Below are positions 25,716 through 28,176 of a DNA stretch of 28,176 nucleotides, piece by piece. Position numbers and translations under genes: made by a program. How positions within the stretch are numbered: the first letter of the stretch is position 1; every line of letters begins with the position of its first letter. Under the pieces are notes generated by a model, which was given only the letters and a program-made list of their open reading frames with translations, searched no databases and was not told the origin of the DNA. The DNA is from JALZUU01 sp964441245 (GTDB taxonomy: Bacteria > Bacteroidota > Bacteroidia > Chitinophagales > Saprospiraceae): the NCBI GenBank assembly GCA_964441245.1, contig CAYTVR010000080.1:1-28176 (forward strand), read 5' to 3'.

Positions 25716-27224
25716 TTACAATCGGCTTAAAATCAAATTCCAGATCTTTTCATAAGGCATGACCTCTAACTCTGAAATCAATCCTCGATAAAAGAAAGGT
25801 GTTTCTACTAAGCGATTGTAATATTTGTCTACATTACTCAAATTTTCAACTTGATATTCTGCTTTCACTAGTTGTTGAAGTAAGCGAATAAACTGGATTG
25901 CACGAAAGTATTCTTCTTTTTTGAGTTGTCGATTGGCATAACTTTTTAGTCGATCTACTCTTTCAGTAACGGCATTGTAGCTTTTCTTTTCTAGTAAAAA
26001 TAAAATTTGAGCTACCACCAATAATACCGTAAAAATACGCTGATCTTTTGGGTATAAAATAGGATCGTTTAAAAATCGCTGTACGCGGAAATTTTTCTTT
26101 CGTTGAGTGAGTAAAACTGGGTTGGATTCTCCTTGGCTTTCGATGATATAGTTGATATAATAATCGTAAATTTTCCACTTCTCTTTGGATAGCGCTGTTA
26201 GTTTTTTAAACTTATTATTGCCGGAAGCATCATTATAGATCGCAGTGGCATTGATATAATTATCAGTATGAATAGCCAATAAAAGATAATATTCCATGAA
26301 AGTGAACCAGGTATCACTACCTTTAGGAAAAGACTGCAAACATTTTTCTGCATTTACCTTTCCATTTTTCCAATCTCTTAAATGAAGAAAAGCGGACATT
26401 TTCTTTAATTGAAATGTAGCTAATTTATCTTCTTGATAATAAGTTGGATTTTTTTCAATATAATTTTCCGCCTTATTACATACTTCTAGCATGGAGGTAA
26501 AGTCGTTTAACATTTCGTATCGGAAAGCCCAAACAAGATACATATTGTAAATTACGACAGGGCTATCATAAATTTCAGATAAGCCAACTAGTGCATCACA
26601 ATAAGTGTCAATTCGTTCTTTTAGGTTGTCATTTTTGGAAGGGTCCTTATGATAATTCATGTAAACTCGCTGATACAATTCTTCTGATCGAATTTCAGCA
26701 TCTAATACGTTTTGATACTGTTTACTGTGTTGGTCATAGACTTCATAATCTTTCTCATTATCTATATTGGCAGCATAACGACGTAGGATTCGAGCACAAT
26801 TTACAATGACATCTGCAAACTTAAATTTCAAAGCAGTTGTCAATATCTGACGAGCTAAAGCTGCCGCAGTATGTGGTGCATTATTACTCAATAATATTTT
26901 GACTAAAGTCCAATCTTTGTTACAGGAATAGTAGGCGCGATCGTAATTGGAGGTAGAAGGAAGATTGACATCTAAAAAGAATAAGGTATTCAATAAACGC
27001 TTCCGAAAACGAGATTTAAGTTGTCGATATTTATCATCGGTTGGACCACAAGAATACAGAAAATTAGAAGCATCTCGATCATTCTTAAATTTACCCATTA
27101 AAAGAGCTTCATAAAACTCATTGAACTTACTGTTCTTATGTTTTAGAGAATGATCATCGAAAATCTCAATTTTTTTAACTTTTTTCTTGGTAACAATTTT
27201 CGAAATTTCAATTAAATTCTTCAT
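25716..27224 (-). CDS. Helical TPR-like protein of unknown function
   Basis: 502 residues, no signal peptide and no membrane segment, so probably cytoplasmic. The N-terminus is Lys-rich ('TKKKVKKIEIF', 12-22). The remainder reads as alternating amphipathic helices of about 15 residues with TPR-like Ala/Leu/Tyr spacing, for example 'NAPHTAAALARQILTTALKF' (115-134), then 'FADVIVNCARILRRYA' and 'TFQLKKMSAFLHLRDW'. This suggests a superhelical protein-protein interaction scaffold. No catalytic motif is seen. The start is the ATG at 27224, in an A/T-rich context. It is flanked by large gaps on both sides and is probably monocistronic. I believe similar long helical proteins are common in Saprospiria, but cannot verify this here. 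Confidence 0.75.
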   Translation of the reverse strand: MKNLIEISKIVTKKKVKKIEIFDDHSLKHKNSKFNEFYEALLMGKFKNDRDASNFLYSCGPTDDKYRQLKSRFRKRLLNTLFFLDVNLPSTSNYDRAYYSCNKDWTLVKILLSNNAPHTAAALARQILTTALKFKFADVIVNCARILRRYAANIDNEKDYEVYDQHSKQYQNVLDAEIRSEELYQRVYMNYHKDPSKNDNLKERIDTYCDALVGLSEIYDSPVVIYNMYLVWAFRYEMLNDFTSMLEVCNKAENYIEKNPTYYQEDKLATFQLKKMSAFLHLRDWKNGKVNAEKCLQSFPKGSDTWFTFMEYYLLLAIHTDNYINATAIYNDASGNNKFKKLTALSKEKWKIYDYYINYIIESQGESNPVLLTQRKKNFRVQRFLNDPILYPKDQRIFTVLLVVAQILFLLEKKSYNAVTERVDRLKSYANRQLKKEEYFRAIQFIRLLQQLVKAEYQVENLSNVDKYYNRLVETPFFYRGLISELEVMPYEKIWNLILSRL

Positions 27225-27726
27225 ATCCTAATCTATAGTGTTTTAATGTGGTACATGGAAAGCTAATTTGAGATGTTTTTATGCTATACTCATGTAAAAA
27301 AGGCTAATCAACAAATTTTACCGTAAAATACTGTTTTTTTTGATAAAATATGTCACAGTTTCAGATTATTTAGTTACGAATAATATAGAAAATAGTTTCT
27401 TGTCAAAGGGCTTTTAAAAAAAACTGTAAAAATGAATGATGGTAATAAATACTATGTAAAATGCTGTCTATAAATGATTTGTGTGTGTTGTTTTATTGGT
27501 GAAAGAAGGAGGAGAACGAAATAAAAAAATAGTGATTTGAAAATCATTAGTAAGAAAATAGGAATATCCAAATATTTGATGAATTAATCTCTAATAGTTC
27601 CTTTTAATTTGTGACGTCGTTTTTTGACAATAGGAGTGTATTTTTAAATTGATTTAAAACAAAATTGATCACAGATATTCATGTTTTTTAATGCCTTCGG
27701 AGCTTTTTTCTTATGTGCTGTTTGTA
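27225..27726. other. 502-bp AT-rich intergenic region
   Basis: It contains the perfect small palindrome ATTTTAC-C-GTAAAAT (27315-27329), about 90 bp upstream of the TPR-like gene, and TGATTT-GA-AAATCA (27533-27546). No consensus promoter for the TPR-like gene and no convincing terminator for the dienoyl-CoA reductase gene were found. No plausible small gene is seen. Confidence 0.55.
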
Positions 27727-28176
27727 CTAAATTTGTGCAGCCAAACGCGCGCCTTGATCAATGGCTCGTTTTGCATCTAATTCTTTAGCTTCCTCTGCTC
27801 CGCCAATCAAATGTAAGACAGGCCCTTTATTCGTCAAAGCATCATATAGACTTCGTTTAGGGGTTTGTCCAGCGCAAATAATGACGTTGTCCACCGCTAA
27901 TACTTCTGATTTTCCTTGAATGCTAATGTGTAAACCAGCATCATCGATATTGTTATATTGTACTTGACCAATCATATTGACCTTTTTCATTTTTAAGCTA
28001 CTTCGATGAATCCAGCCAGTCGTTTTACCTAACCGTGCTCCAACTTTTCCTTTAGATCTTTGCAATAGAAAAATCTCTCTTGCTGGAGCTTCAGGTTCAC
28101 TTTGTTTCAATGCTCCTCGACTTTGGTAGCTTTGATCCACTCCCCATTCTTCCATAAAGGCATTGACATTTAAACT
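27727..28176 (-). CDS. fadH: 2,4-dienoyl-CoA reductase, NADPH-dependent (C-terminal part; gene runs off the window)
   Basis: The last 149 residues or so of an FadH-type iron-sulfur flavoenzyme, which reduces 2,4-dienoyl-CoA to 3-enoyl-CoA during beta-oxidation of unsaturated fatty acids. Seen here is the end of the NAD(P)H/FAD-binding half: 'EEWGVD', 'GARLGKTTGWIHRSSL', 'LAVDNVIICAGQTPKRSLYD' and the C-terminal 'LHLIGGAEEAKELDAKRAID', which closely follow E. coli FadH. The frame is open through 28176, with residues SLNVNAF before the Met at 28155, so that Met is internal and the N-terminal TIM-barrel half lies beyond the window. The old-yellow-enzyme-like half cannot be checked, so a related NADH:flavin oxidoreductase remains possible. 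Confidence 0.88.
   Translation of the reverse strand, partial: SLNVNAFMEEWGVDQSYQSRGALKQSEPEAPAREIFLLQRSKGKVGARLGKTTGWIHRSSLKMKKVNMIGQVQYNNIDDAGLHISIQGKSEVLAVDNVIICAGQTPKRSLYDALTNKGPVLHLIGGAEEAKELDAKRAIDQGARLAAQI

Noticed and set aside
27432..27473. 13-residue + strand peptide frame with two Cys
   Set aside because: Too short, no ribosome-binding site, no promoter and no conservation evidence.
27695..27715. GCCTTCGGAGC followed by T run as a terminator
   Set aside because: Only two or three pairs can form, and the T run is on the wrong side for the minus-strand gene that ends nearby.
28153..28155. ATG as the start of the dienoyl-CoA reductase fragment
   Set aside because: The frame continues upstream to the window edge with FadH-like residues.

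Overview
The window is AT-rich bacterial DNA that looks like Bacteroidota, most plausibly the Saprospiria (Lewinella/Saprospira/Haliscomenobacter-like). The evidence is: two giant secreted proteins carrying the two kinds of type IX secretion (T9SS) C-terminal sorting domains; SprB/PKD-like repeat modules; a DUF3276 PUR-family protein; a lipoprotein with acidic residues just after its cysteine; and intergenic promoters matching the Bacteroidota pattern TTTG-N18-22-TAnnTTTG. No rRNA, tRNA, CRISPR, integrase or transposase gene was found. The assignment below phylum is inference.

Layout. 2-8692 (+) is the 3' part of a huge adhesin-like gene. It has six tandem super-repeats of 385-391 residues, each made of five SprB-like modules, followed by a type B sorting domain. 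After a terminator and a 114-bp imperfect palindrome come a TPMT-type methyltransferase (9096-9707, +) and a compact three-gene + strand group: a five-helix membrane protein with a charged tail, a 73-residue excisionase-type HTH protein, and a membrane-anchored protein of unknown function (9873-11702). A nested inverted-repeat element (11730-11945) separates these from a lipoprotein gene (12042-12815). A 500-bp region with a candidate promoter and a structured leader precedes a 1217-residue secreted PKD-repeat protein with a type A sorting domain (13327-16980).

From 17 kb most genes are on the - strand: a PUR-family nucleic-acid-binding protein (17162-17632) and an ABC exporter half-transporter with Asp at the catalytic Glu position (18016-19806). 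Class I fructose-1,6-bisphosphatase (20105-21139) is on the + strand. Next on the - strand come a four-HhH, membrane-anchored ComEA-like protein (21225-22409) and, 6 bp upstream of it, ComEC (22416-24512), then cytidylate kinase (24660-25355), a 502-residue helical TPR-like protein (25716-27224), and the 3' end of a 2,4-dienoyl-CoA reductase gene (27727-28176).

How the genes fit together. The two long secreted proteins are probable T9SS cargo for the cell surface (adhesion or gliding). comEC plus the HhH gene form a likely DNA-uptake operon. fbp (gluconeogenesis), cmk (nucleotide salvage) and fadH (unsaturated fatty-acid oxidation) are housekeeping genes. The less ordinary content is the higher-order repeat of the adhesin, three different palindromic intergenic elements, the ComEC with a C-terminal domain that seems to have lost its metal ligands, the PUR protein with an SSB-like tail, and the unrecognised membrane protein/HTH/anchored protein cluster.
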